Of a DNA stretch of 64,000 nucleotides, positions 10,873 through 23,500 are shown piece after piece. The notes beneath the pieces are model-generated. The model had not been told where the DNA came from. It did no database searches and saw only the letters and a program-made list of their open reading frames with translations. Position 1 is the first letter of the stretch. Every line of letters begins with the position of its first letter. The translations under genes and the position numbers were made by a program. Origin of the DNA: Selaginella moellendorffii (Eukaryota; Streptophyta; Lycopodiopsida; Selaginellales; Selaginellaceae); NCBI RefSeq assembly GCF_000143415.4, contig NW_003314274.1, forward strand, positions 859,482 through 923,481. The letters run 5' to 3'.

Positions 10873-11264
10873 ACTTAGAATGAAAGAGTGTATCGTTTGT
10901 CTGGACACGTCCTTTCGTGGAATGGAATATGCCTGTCTTGGTCTTGAGAATATTCACCGAGTATCGCCATTTTAGGGCTTCCTTGTTTTCCAGTGGAGCC
11001 AGCATTCTCTTCTCGGCGATAGCGGTGATCGGAGTGGAGGAGCGGCGAAATCTCTGTAAGGCGATGGTTTAGGTGTAGGAATTGCGATGCGATCTGGCGA
11101 TCGGGTTCGTCGTAAGGTGCAGAAGCTAGAGTCGTAGGAATGTAGCTAGGTCAGGGATTTTTGATGGAGGAATTCGGTGTGGTGATTATGGATCGAGGCA
11201 GGATAAATTCGAGTTTGTGGAGATCTTGCCAGAGGGAGGTAGGGGAGCTTCGTCGCAGATCGAG

Positions 11265-13872
11265 ATGCCTAGCGATGAATTTAAGCTGGTGGTGATGGAT
11301 GCCAAGGTGCCGGGGAAGGGGAAGAACAATGGCAAAGCAAGCGAGCCCGATTCAGGTAAGCGAAAGAAGAAAAATTCCTGCGATTGAGTTGTTTCTTCTT
11401 GTGTTCTAGAACGAGTCCAAGTTACGGTGAGAGTGAGGCCTCCTACGAAAGCTGAAGAGACCAAGGAAGATGGAGTTCCTTTTATTTTCTTGGACACTGA
11501 GAAGAATGCTGTGATTGTGAGGCGAAAGTAAGGCTTTCCATTTTTTTTTTCCTTCACTTCGTTTCGGCTAAGAATGTCTACTTTGCAGGGGGAGTTTTGT
11601 GGATTTCACGGAGTTTAAGTTCGATGCTGTTTTGCCTCCAAGTGCGACGCAAGCTGATGTCTACAATGTCTCTGCTCAAGCTGTAATTCAGGTTCGTCAT
11701 GGGATTCCTGTTTTGTCTTTCATAACCGGATTTGCCTTTGAAGGATGTTCTTGATGGATACAATGGCACAATTATGGCTTATGGCCAAACAGGAGCTGGA
11801 AAGACGTACACACTCTCGGACATGGTTTTTGACGACGTTGGTGGAACTTCGATTGAAGGTATGTCTTCCAGCTTTAACCGTATTTGGTTTCTTATAGAGG
11901 TTCTTTCCATTCCACAGGAATTATACCTCGTTCCGCAGCCGATATATACATCAGAGCTGAAAGAGACAAAGACCATGAGTACCGAATCTCTATGTCATAT
12001 ATCCAGATCTATATGGAAATGGTAAGATCGTTGCTTTTGAGTGGCTGCAGGCGGTGATAACGTTGTTTTGATTTACTCAGATTCAAGATCTCCTCCGTCC
12101 TGAGAATTCCAACCTCAGCATTCGCGAGACTGAGGCAGGAGGTATTTTTGTCGCAGGCATAGAAGAGGTGCAAGTAAAATCTATCGAGGACGTGATGAAG
12201 CTCTTGATGATCGGTGATCGAAATCGACGCTTTGCCTTCACAAGATTGGTTCGTCTCTTCGTTCCGATTATTCATTCATAACAAAGCAAGGGACGAATCC
12301 ATTCCAGAGAACGGCTAACAATCGGCTTCATGTATAACTAATGTGGATACAAGTGCCTGAACTACAGAATGCCCATTCGTCCCGCAGCCATACGATTGCG
12401 ATGCTTACTGTTGAGAAGAAGGCGGTAAATCCTTTGGACGCTAAATCCTCAGCTGACAAGAAGAAACGAACTCCCAACTCTCAGCCTGGAATTTCTGAGA
12501 AGTAAGTCTTCTTTTTACATTCTTTCATTCGGTTTATATTTCTCTTTGCCTTTGTTCTCCAGGGTCCTTGTCGGCAAGCTTTTTCTTGTTGATCTTGCTG
12601 GGTCAGAAAGGTTGAAAAAGAGCGGTAGGATTCTTATAAAAATTCCTCTCGTATAACGTTGCTGACACGATTTCACAGGCTCGGAGGGCCTTCGAGCATC
12701 TGAAGCTATGAGCGTCAACATGTCTCTCACGGCACTAGGTACCATACTTCTTTTTCTTACTCTTTTTTCATATTCATTCCGGGATCCTATAATGTTTTAT
12801 TGCGATTGTAGGTAAATGCATTAGTGCGAGAGCAGATCCAAGCGTTTTGCACGTCCCTTTCCGGGACTCCAAGCTAACTCGGTTATTGCAGGAATCGCTA
12901 GGAGGTAAGTATAATAGTTCTTTTGAGTTTATTCTCAGTGTTCTAAGATTTCTCTTTCAGGCAATGCCAAGACGTCATTAATCGTCAACATTGCTCCCTG
13001 TAGCGAGTATCTCCAAGAGACGTTATCTTCTCTTCAGTTTGGTGCACGGGTAAGCGTCGCTATGCTCAAGACAATTGCCATTTATTAAGCGTTTTGTTTC
13101 GTCAGGCGATGAAAGTGGCCACTCGAGCTATCATTAATGTGGAAGAGGAGTTTCGTTCCATCACCCGGAACTTGCAAGAAGCACTTGACCTGCAAGACGA
13201 AAGGGTTCACTCACTGGAGGTTTGGTTCTTGGGTTTTTCTGGCAGTGTTAAAAAGAATGGCTTTTTGCTCTTATATACAGGCTGCAGTGCATCATAAAGA
13301 TGCGCAGTTGGAGGCCGCCAAACTAAGTTTGGAGCTCAAAACCAGAGAGATGGAAAGATTAAGAGAGGAGCAAAAGCTTCGGGACGAACAAGCTCACCGG
13401 AGTGAAAAGTTTTTGGAGCAACTAAAAGTCAAAGACAAGGATTGGCAAAACAGGTCGAATTTTCTTAGATTTGAAACTTTTCAGCGTGGAACTAATGGCA
13501 TTTTTCGTCAATACTCCAGATTAGAGTTGATCAAAATAGCAGCGAAGGACCATCTCATTGAAAAAGAGAACGATCGCATGGACGTATGTGCTTAGTTTTG
13601 TTCGTCCTCTAACTTGGAGACTGTGATTCTCGCAGGACGCGGCTCGCAGGATCCAGAAAGCTTACAAGAAGCATTACGTGATGCATATTTTGGAGGTAAG
13701 TTTCTAGCTTCGAAAGTTTCTACATGGAACTTTTCTTTGTTGGTTCTTCCAGGAGAAGCGAAAGGTAGAACTAGTTGCTGGCTCGATGCTCTTGGCAAAC
13801 TCCGCGTCCAAAGTTTTAAAATCCATCTCTACGCTGGACGATTACTTCACAGCAAAGAGAGGGCTTTGCTGA
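11265..13872 (+). CDS. Kinesin motor protein, ungrouped (ARK-like motor) with C-terminal IQ motif
   Basis: Seventeen exons join in frame from 11265 to the stop at 13872, giving 563 residues. The motor begins VTVRVRPP near residue 34. It has the P-loop [12 protein letters not shown] (near 11780), Switch I SSRSHT (near 12378), Switch [10 protein letters not shown] (near 12590) and [11 protein letters not shown]. The motor ends in FGAR-AMKV, a form seen in plant armadillo-repeat (KIN-UA/UB) kinesins, but no armadillo repeats follow. Instead comes a coiled coil rich in Glu, Lys and Leu (about residues 360-480), then [12 protein letters not shown], an IQ-type calmodulin-binding motif, and a short tail. 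A 24-nt exon (12308-12331, encoding RTANNRLH) sits just before Switch I. A plus-end microtubule motor is expected; cargo is unknown. Subfamily placement is inference. Confidence 0.88.
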
Positions 13873-14061
13873 CGATGATGTGTTGCTGGACGCCGTCCGA
13901 TCTTCAAGTGTTTGGACGGTGGCCATTATTTTTAATCTCTCTCTCATTCTCGGCAAGCTCTCTCTCGGCTCTTGGCAAGAACACTATATGGTGGATTTGC
14001 GATTCGATTAGTCTCGGAAAAGAGATGGTTTTTGATAGAAGCACAAAAAAGAACGAGTACT

Positions 14062-14594
14062 CTACTCGTGCTCCTCGCTACGCAGGCGAGCAGAGCCATT
14101 GGTGAGCGCAACGTTGAGCTGCGCAGCTCTCTCGACGATGTCCTTCCTCTTGCGAGTGGAGACGTTGTGAGCAATCTCCGCGCAGTATTTCCTGGAGAGA
14201 AAAGAGAATGAGCTTTGCAAGAAACAGCAATCCCATCTACCGAGCGCAAACCTGTTGTTCATGAGTAGGAGCTCAAGATCTGCCACAGTGTGGACGAGGA
14301 ACTTGTAGAAGCCGTTTGGGAGGAGGTGCCTCGTCTTCTTGTTGGAGCCATAGCCGATGTTGGGCATGAGCGTGCATCCCTTGAATTTGCGGCGGACCCT
14401 TGAGTCAATACCTTTCGGACGCCGCCAGTTCTCCTACACCGAGAGACAAAGAGAGAGAATGTCATTCCGCCCCAAATCGAAGCCCTCACTCAATGCACGC
14501 TCACCTTGACGGAGATCTTGCGATCGCTCTGCGGGCGCTTGAATTTCTTGACGCGCTTCTTCACGATCTTCGCCTTCACCAGCGGCTTCACCAT
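14062..14594 (-). CDS. RPL32: 60S ribosomal protein eL32
   Basis: Three exons: 14594-14505, 14433-14252 and 14191-14062, giving 133 residues, the standard eukaryotic length. The sequence starts [20 protein letters not shown], continues with the conserved [18 protein letters not shown] and [19 protein letters not shown] blocks, and ends LRSEEHE. The protein is a basic core component of the large ribosomal subunit. The gene is head-to-head with a PPR gene, their start codons 193 bp apart, with telo-box elements between. Both introns are short with GT-AG ends and keep the frame. Confidence 0.97.
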
Positions 14595-14787
14595 CGCTCC
14601 TCACTCGCCCTCTCGAGCGGCGGCCGAGACCTAAAATCTAGCCCTAACCCTAAAAGCTTTGGGAGTTTACAAAGAATGTAACAGATAAATAATGAAAAAA
14701 GAACCCTAAACCAAATGGATTTACATTTAAAGTTTTTGCAAGAAAATGGGTTATTAAAGTGACGAATAGTTAGGGTTCTTCCTGGCT
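14595..14787. promoter_or_regulatory. Bidirectional intergenic region with telo-boxes (eL32 / PPR)
   Basis: The 193-bp gap between divergent start codons contains two telo-box repeats near 14640-14656 (CCCTAACCCTAA) and another CCCTAAACC near 14704. Telo-boxes are typical of plant ribosomal-protein promoters. The elements lie about 50-110 bp upstream of the eL32 start. Confidence 0.6.
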
Positions 14788-16632
14788 ATGGCGGTGCGTG
14801 TCCTACGAAGATATTCCAGCTTTTCCCATCAACGGCGCTTCTACGGTGCGTGACTCTTTCCAAGAATGTAGCTCGAGTGGCCCGGAATGCGTCGACGATC
14901 GAGCGATTCTCGAAATATCGGCCTCCTAACGCCGTGATTTCCAGGAATCGAGGTCGCGGATCCACCGTCGCCATCATCATCTATCGAAGCCGCCGCTGCG
15001 GAAATCACCGGTTTCGATTTTGGGGAGCCTTGGAGCCCCATTCAAACCGGCGAGAAGCAAGGTGTTGCGGCAATCCAGAGCCCAGCGGCTACAAATCCCA
15101 CGAAGAAAATCCTTCGCGCGCTGCTAGAGGAGAGCGATGAGAGAAAGGGAAAGATTTCCATGGATCTCGTCGATCAGAAGCTCGGCTGCTTCAGTAGGAG
15201 ACTATCGGATAGAGTCGTGGCACAGGTACTCAGGCAGCTAGTCGATCCAGACTTGGCAATGGCGTTTTTTCAATGGGCTGGGAGCCAAGTCCACTACAAC
15301 CATGGAACTTTGAGCTACAACTATCTCCTGGAGGTACTCGCTAAGTCTGGACGCTGTGATCACGTCTATGGAACTTACAACGATATGTTGGGTGCAGGTT
15401 GTGTGCCAAACACATACACGTATGGCTACCTCCTGCGAAGCTTGTGTCAAGCCCAGAGATTCGAAGAAGCCCGCAGTGTTTTCCGAGGTATGGCCGCACA
15501 GGGCTGCTCTCCAAACGTGTTCTCGTATAGCATTTTGATCGCGGGGCTTTGTAGAGGGCAAAAGGTTGACGAGGCTGCCGAGCTCCTCAACGAGATGATC
15601 GATGGTGGCCACCAGCCAAACGTTGTGACTTACGGGTCGCTTCTCAGCGGGCTGTGCAAGATGGGGAAGCTCAAAGAGGCCGTGGATCTTTTCTCGAGGA
15701 TGGTCTACCGGGGCTGTCCGCCAGATGGTGTGGTTTACAACGTTCTCATAGATGGTTTCTCCAAGAAGGGTGACATGGGTGAAGCGTACAGGCTCTTCGA
15801 GGAGATGCTCGAGAAGGGGTGTATACCCACGGTCTTCACGTACAACTCGCTGCTCAGTGGATTCTCCAGGAAAGGCGAGTTTGGAAGGGTCCAGAGCTTG
15901 TTCAAGGACATGCTTCGCCAGGGATGCGTGCCAAACATCTTCACCTTCAACAATCTGCTGGATGGCTTCTGCAAGATGGGTGACATGGTGGAGGCACACC
16001 GGCTGTTTCTAGAGATGCGAAGCCTCGGCTGTCCTCCGGACGTGGTGAGCTACAACACTTTGATGAGGGGGATGTGCTCGAAAGGGAAGCCGCACGAAGC
16101 TCAGAGGCTGCTCAGGGAGATGATCAGGTCGGGTGTCGGCCCGGATATCGTCTCCTACAACATTCTCATCGATGGATATTCAAAGTCTGGAGCTCTCGAC
16201 CATGCCATCAAGCTGTTCTACGAGATTCCAAAGTCCGGACTGGAGCCCGACGCATTCAGCTACTCGACCATCATCGACTGTCTGTGTAGAGCTGGCAAAG
16301 TTGGAGCAGCCTTCGTGGTTTTCAAGGACATGATCGCGAACGGAAGCGCTCCAGATGCCGCGGTGGTGATACCGCTTGTCATCGGGCTTTGCCGGGGCGA
16401 GAGATTGACGGAGTCGTGCGAGCTGTTCCAGGCGATGGTGAAGTTCGAGTGCGTGCCACTGATCCCAGAGTACAACCTCCTCATGTACAAGCTGTGCAAG
16501 GCCAAGCGCAGCGACGACGTTTGCGAGATCTTTCACGAGCTCACGGAGCGAGGCTTCTCCCCCGACGTCGAGATCTCCAAAGTCATTCTCGAGACGCTGA
16601 GAAGGAGCGACGACAAAGAAGCCGCGGAATGA
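14788..16632 (+). CDS. P-class pentatricopeptide repeat protein, organelle-targeted
   Basis: The open frame from 15160 continues upstream without a stop to an acceptor at 14944. A short first exon at 14788-14845 joins it in frame across a 99-nt intron, giving 581 residues. Exon 1 encodes MAVRVLRRYSSFSHQRRFYG, a typical Arg/Ser-rich transit peptide for mitochondria or plastid. From about residue 170 on there are about eleven tandem 35-residue PPR motifs of the P type (pattern P-x-V-x-T/S-Y-N-x-L-I/L-x-G-x-C/S-K). No E or DYW domain follows. P-class PPR proteins bind single-stranded organelle RNA and act in stability, splicing or translation. The target RNA is not predictable by eye. Large minus-strand frames here (for example 15238-15999) are shadows. 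Confidence 0.9.
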
Positions 16633-17597
16633 GAATCCTTGGACAAAGGCTGGCGATACATTCCACGAGCTATACTTCAACCGGGATCATCCTCCAAAAC
16701 CAAGGTACCTTTTTTTTTCTCTTTTGATTTCGAGACTTATTCCATTTTTCATCTCACATTCTTAGACCAAGGTTTTTTTTTTCGAGTTTTTCATCTCACA
16801 TTCTTTGCAAATTCCAGATGACCGCATGGATGAATCGAGGGAAAGCAAGAAAATGGAATGGAAGATCGTTCCATTGAATGTGGAGGGTGTTCTTCCGTGA
16901 ACTAGGGAATTAAATGATATAATCGTCTTTAGTTTTCCTTGGAAGTCACTTTTGGTTTGATAAATATCTAGCGACTCGATGCTTAGGACAGGGCAGTTAA
17001 AGCCCCAGTGTGAAGAGGCCTTGTATATGGCGGCGTGCTTGAATTAGGGCTTGTGCCAGTCAGGACGGTCCGTCGTCGCCCGTCGCCAACGTCATCTCCT
17101 CCACTCTTTGTTCTACTTACCTAGGTCTCGTTATCGCCAGAAATTTCTCCTTCCAGCAAGCGCCCAGCGCCAAGTAATCGCGCCACAGCGCGCCCGGCGC
17201 TCGCGAGCTTCATCCTTCTCTGCTCGACGTAGAGTCGACGGCCTCGGACTGTTCCAGCATCGGCATTTCCTCTCCTCGCGTAGAATCCGGCATTTCTTCA
17301 CAGCAGGGCTCCGGAACGGCAGGGAATTCGCTTGGCCGTGGCGACATTGCCGCAGGGTTTAAGGGCCGAGCAGGAAAATCGCGAAATCGTCCGCCATTGG
17401 GGTTTCTGCGAGCTCAAGAACAGGTATTTCGATCGATATTTAGGTCTGCGGTGTCGCTAAAAGTGGTCGCTTGTTCATCCAGGCCGGAGAGATATTTCTT
17501 CCCCTCCTCCCTCGGATTGATTGCATGGTTCCTCTCAGGTACTAGAGCGAGCGCGCTAGCTTTTTTTTGCCTGGCATGACTGGAGAGAATAGCTGCT
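16633..17597. other. Intergenic: 3' end of PPR gene and 5' leader of the ARM-RING gene
   Basis: No protein-coding gene is supported. The 5' part has T-rich runs (16700-16800) suited to a 3' UTR. From about 17040 the sequence is GC-rich with pyrimidine-rich acceptor-like sites near 17480 and 17575, consistent with a spliced 5' leader of the next gene. Confidence 0.4.
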
Positions 17598-20500
17598 ATG
17601 CCGAGAGCTAGTGCCGCATTGAAGCCAGTGCTACCGCCGAGTCGACGAAGCCCATCGGATTCTCACCACTGCTGCCACACCAGTTGCTGCTCCTCCTCCT
17701 CTGCCGGTACTCTCCATGGAACCCTTGCTCTCTCTTCGTTATGCATTCCTTGCTCATCCTCCGGTAGCTCATTCTCGTCCCACTCTCGCTGTGCAGGTCT
17801 CCCTGTGTCGTCCCTGCCAGCATGCTCTGAGCCCATGACGCCCTCGTCCTCCTCGTCTTCTCCTTCCACCACCATCTCGGCCATTGTTTCCAAGTCTTCT
17901 TCTAGCTCCTCTTCTTCCTCGGCTTCTCTCACTACTACCACCACTGCTGCTGCTGCGTGTTCTTCTTCCAGCCCTAATTCCTCGGTCTCTTGCTCGCAGC
18001 AGGCTCTCCAAGACACCTTGTATGAGTACGTGAGAGGCTTGCAGGATGCCATTAAGGTTCCTGACCCTGAGCTTGCGGAGCGCCTACTTGTGGAGATTGG
18101 GAGTGCGTTGAGTCTGCCATCTGCCGTCTCTCTGATCATCTCGGCCAACGGGGCTTGCCTCATTGCATCGTGTGTCAAGCACTTCCGCGGGGCTGGGACG
18201 GGCAAGGCAGGCAAGGTGGCATCATCGAAAGTTTCCAAGTCCGGTGGTGGTGGTGCTACTGGCAGATCATCGTCGTCCAAGAGCGACGAGCATGATCCTG
18301 GGGGACAGGTCGTTGCTCCCGCTTTCACCGAGGCTGCCCGAGCGGAGTTTCTGGACGTGCTCGAGTCAACAGTGACGGCTGCTGCTGCTGCCGCTGTTGC
18401 TGCTATGGACGAGGTTGTTCTTCCCTCCGAGTCGCGGAGGAAAAGGCAGAGGACTGTTGTAGAAGAAGAGGACGTGGTGCCGTGCTATCAGAACAGGGAA
18501 TGCAGGTCTTCGTTCCTGGAGAAGTCCAGAAAGCCTTTGAAGCTCAAGGGACGCAGCTTGAAGGTTGGTAGCTCTCGGAAAGTAGTGGGGTTTAGTGAAC
18601 ACGCAGAGAACTTTAGGCCACAGGACGAGGGGAAAGTCCCGGAAACAGGGGTTACCTTGGAGAACGGGAAAGTTAGGGAGGATAGTAACGACGTAGCGGT
18701 GGAGCTAGATGAGAACAAGGACAAGTTTTTAGATAGTAGCAAGGCGGATCTGGACGACTCGGAAGATAGTACTAGCACTGTGAGCGAAGAGGAGGGTGAT
18801 GGCGTATATTTACTCGCCAAATCGTCGGGCATGTCGAACGTAGTGGCGACTGCATGCAGTGCATTGGACAAGCTGCTGACTGCCGCATTGCAATCGAAAA
18901 CTGGTGTCAAGGTGAAGGCGGGAAACTCGAGCTTGGGAATAGGAAATGGCAAGCGGGGCAAGGCACTCTCTGCTGAGATGTACGTAGCTCTCACAGAGGC
19001 ATTCGTGGATATGGTTCATGTTCTCAAGGACAATGTGGACCTGCTGAGCTGGTGCCTGAATTGTTTGGGCAGCATACTTCCACCCGGTAGTTTGGATCGA
19101 ACGTCATTCGAAAGTAGCACGTACAGCAGTGTTGCTCCGGTAAAAGAGACTGTCAGCAATGACGATGATGTGTCGAAGGCTGACAACGCTGACAATCAAT
19201 CGCTCTCCGTCCAAGCTCATCCTGCTCCGGCTGATCACTCACTTTTGGACCAAAAGCTCTTCCCCTCCAAAGCACTTTTGAAGCTGGCTACCAAGTATCG
19301 TGAGCACTCGACATCATCTGATTTTACCTTGAAAATAGGATCGAAGTCGACCTCGGGAAGCTATGTGGCAGCAGCGCGTACGCTTTCCTCGGGCAAGAGT
19401 TACAAAGGGATGCTGCAATCAACATTCTGCGGTGGCATTTCATCGGAGAGCACAAGCAGCTCTATTTCTGCGCTAGCTGCGGTGGCGTATGCGGCGACCG
19501 TTCCCATGCTAGCAGAGAAAGCTGTCAAAGCGATTTTGAACGCAATGCAGTCATGCAGCATCGAATCTCATTCGACCATGGCCGGTACGTATATTTCTTT
19601 CGGTGTTTTCTTCTTGTGTCTCTGTTATTGATATTTGTGTTATTAGCAGCATTAAGGGCTCTTTCGGCACATCTATCTTCTACGAATTCTAAGACGGCGT
19701 GTGATGATGCGTTCACTTTTATAATAGCGGCTATGCGAGAGTTCGCTAATGATGCGGATATGCAGGCAGAAAGTTGTCTGGCTCTTGGTTCACTAATCAG
19801 AGCAGTTTCTTCCACTACCGGTCATGCCGCATGGGCTGCGATAACTATTGCAATGGATAATCATCCTAGCAACCTCGCAGTACAGGTACACTGTGGTTTC
19901 AAGATTTCGAGCTATGCCTGACACTTTTTTTACACAGAGGGCAGGGTGTGGTGCATTGCAAGTTCTTTGCACTAGGACTGGTCTTGGAGTCCCGGAATGG
20001 AGAACTGGAAAGAGACCTCTTAGAGCTTCAAGGGATATAGACAGGGAGGCAGGTGCTCGAGCTCTTATTTCTTCAATGGCATCTTTCCCGAATGATGTCA
20101 GAATTCAGTGGCACGGCTGCAGTACCCTGTGGACTTTAGTCCATTCTGCTGGGGTCAAAAGCGTTGCGAATATGGTGAGCCTGGGTGCAGTTACCGCTGT
20201 TGTCGGGGCAATGTCCGTGTGCAGAATGAACGAGATGATGCAGCAGGAAGGTTGCAACGTCATCGGAACTATGGTCAGAACACTTGCGGAGAACGGGCAT
20301 GAGATCGGCCTTTTTCTCTCGTCAACTGCAAAGTCTGAAGGACAGGAGCCTGATTCTGAGGAGAGCTTAGAGAAATCTACTGACTGGTGGGCAGCTTTGG
20401 GAGCAGTTGTTAGTGCGATGAAGATGTTCAGCAAGTCCAAATCTCTACAAAGCAACGGAACGTTCGCTCTTGGCTGTATTCTCAAAGGTTCCGGCGAGAC

Positions 20501-23500
20501 TGCAACTTTCGGCTCCACATGTACTGATGTACCTGTCAAGCCAGCGATTGGAGTTGATGCTGCAGATGCAGGAAAAACCGACAGCTCGAAGTCACAGAAG
20601 CAGGATGCTACACTTTCTCCGGACTTTCCAGGGAAGGATATCGTCGACAATGTGGAAAGAATCAGCGCAGCTGTTGAAGCAACCATGGCGGCTATGCGGG
20701 AGTTTTCGAAAGTTGAGACCGTCCAAGTTTGGGGGTGTGCAGTGCTGCAGCAAGCATTTCTCCCATACGTCCACTATGCGAAGTGTCTTGGCCCCGTATG
20801 CGCATCGGCTTCCAGTTTGCAGCCTCAACTTTTTTCTCAGCATTTGCTGGCACATGATTCTTTGAGGACGGAGTCACTTCCTTCTGCAGCAGATTCAAAT
20901 GTGAAGAGCGCCGAGGCTGGGGCACCTTCTCCTTCAGATTGGTTGGCGAAGTTTATCCTTTCTCAGGCGGCTTCGGTGATGTATATGATATCACGAACGA
21001 TGGCCTTCTCATACAACAACAGCTCGACAGGATCTCAGACTAATCAAGCGAAGGCCACGTCCCTTCATCCAGCTCGTGGGAAGCCGACACTTTACTCGAG
21101 AACTCAGACGGCAACATCCAGTATTTTTTTCTCGTCCGTGCGGCAAAGCTGGTGTGCTGCATTAGGGGCTATTGGAGACGTTTTTGGATACCTTACTCGG
21201 GATTCGGAGATCGCGATTGGCAAGGGTGGCTTCACAAACAGTGATTGCGTGGACTTCTTCAGAAGCAACAAGAGTTTCCTAGACCGCTCAAACGGGGAGC
21301 AGTTTCTGAATATTGATATGAAGAGCTCTGGTGATGATGAGTCCGAGGATGGTGCGCAATCCGAGAAGAGCTCTTTGGACACAGCAAAGCCGGACGAAGA
21401 AAGTGAAAGGAAAGGGAGCCACCACATCTGCTCAAGCAGTCACAAGTGTTGCGGGAGCTCCTCTTGGATTGATTGGAGTGGCTTTGGTGCCTCACAGCAG
21501 CAAGCCGTCAAGGACATCAAGGCCTGGCAAGAAGCAACGGAGTCAATGGCTAAAATTGCCGAAGATGTTGGATTTCCTCTGGCGGTGAAGCATGCTATAC
21601 TATCCATTCGGACGATATTCTACAAGCTAGAGGACGCGGAGACGGTGATCTGGGCATGCCATGCGTTGGTAAGCTTGTACCTCACCTGGGAAAATTTGCA
21701 TCTCTTTAAACCTGGGACAGAAGTTGATCGCGAAGAGTACAAGGCGAAAATATGGTGAGTTTATACATGACGTTTTTCTTGTCACCTTTATAAATTTTCC
21801 AACTTCTGCCTGCAGGGGTGAGGGCGAAGCAGGTGTCAAGCAGCTTGTTGATCTTGTGGTTCACTGGACAAGCCAAAATCGGCTCGACGTTACCAGCCTT
21901 GCACTTCATGCTCTCTATGGTGCCTGTGTGTCGGCGGCAACAGTCAAGGAGATCGAGGCGGTATTTGATCTGGGATGTCCTGGAGCTGAAGCGGTTCTAG
22001 GTGCTATGCAAAAGGCGCTATTGAGTGGCAGTGCTCAACACAGAAGGAAAGTTGTACAGCAAGCCTGCTGTGTGCTTGCGACGGTCTGTGGCTGCAGCGT
22101 ACGTGCTCAGGTGGCGGTGTCTGCTCATGGTGGTGCGGATTTAATATTGACTGTCCTGGATCGCTACAACGAAGACAGTCAGATTCAGGTCAATGGACTC
22201 CACGCTCTCGGTATCGACTCACATGGACAGCCAGATTTTGATGCCATCTGGAACTCCGCAATCTCCAAGACAGTTCCTGCTGGAAAATCCAACCGTCGAC
22301 GGCGCAACAATCAGGCTTCGGCTTCCATTGTTGGCCTCACTCATATTTTCCGGGAGGGGGTCAACTGTCCATCTTTTCGGGATACTCCTGCAGACGACAG
22401 CTCTTCTCTCAGAGGAAAATGGAATCCTTTCTTCGAGAGGCTGGTTCTCGATGCACCTCAAGTTGGCCTTTTCCAAACGGCGGTAATAGCTGCTCCCGGT
22501 TGCGGTGGTCCTGCATTTGCTCTGGAGCTGTTCCGGAGGGTGTTTGAAGCTCCGTCACCCGAGGTGGCAGCACACGTCTGTTTTGTCATTGGCTACATGG
22601 CAGAGCATAATTCCGTATGGCGTGCAAGTTTTCTCGAGGATGGAGCATTGCAAGGACTATTGGAGTGTATCTCGTCCGTACACTACTGGAAGAAGAACGT
22701 TTTCACTGCATTCGGGTTGTTACGAGAGGGTGCTGAAGTGGAGATTCAAGCAGAAGCCGAGTTTCCAGATGCGGATAGGGACGCTCTAGCTGTCGCAACG
22801 TCAACTGTTGTGGAGTTGCGGATATTGTGTGCTGCATTTTGGGCTGTTGCTGGTCTTATGAAGGATCGGTTGAACACAGTCGATCCTTTGACAGGTCGCT
22901 TTGTCCAGGTATTTCGGTTTTACTTTTTTTCTTTCTCTTTCATTTCTCTATTTTCTTAGCATCTAAATGTTCTCCTTGCAGGCATTGGCTGCTGCTTTAC
23001 ATCGGCATGGCGGACTTCTTTCCATTCCTTCGTACGGGCTACGATTGAAAAAGCCACATATGGAAGTCTGTACGTCCGCAAGGCTTGCATTAGCAAGACT
23101 CGGTGTTTTCAGGTACTGCATACACGTTGGGACCGTCTTATCTTGACTTTTATTTTCATACAGGATCGCTACTGCTTCTCAAGTTGTCTTCCTTGTACAC
23201 GAGGCTGCCGAAGCCGGTGATGTCACGTGCCTCAAGGCTCTTGTGGAGAGGGGTGTGGACGTATTCGTGACTGATGGTGATGGGAAGAACGGGGAATGGC
23301 ATTCGGAGCTGTTTGGGCAGAACCTGGCAGCTCAGTTTTTCAAGGAACAGGTGCAATTGCAGGGAAGGAAAAAAGCCCGGGAAAAGGCGAAGGCTAAGAG
23401 CAAACAGAACAGCAAAAAGAAGGCGACTAATGGGGCTGCACTTTCTCGGGAGGAAGAGCAGGATCCTAGTTCAGAGCTCACAGGAGATGTTTCAGCTTCT

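Noticed and set aside
15238..15999. 253-codon minus-strand open frame
   Set aside because: Antisense shadow of PPR repeats at 14788-16632.
17663..18328. 221-codon minus-strand acidic open frame
   Set aside because: Antisense of the Ser-rich head of the ARM-RING gene; produced by low-complexity codon runs.
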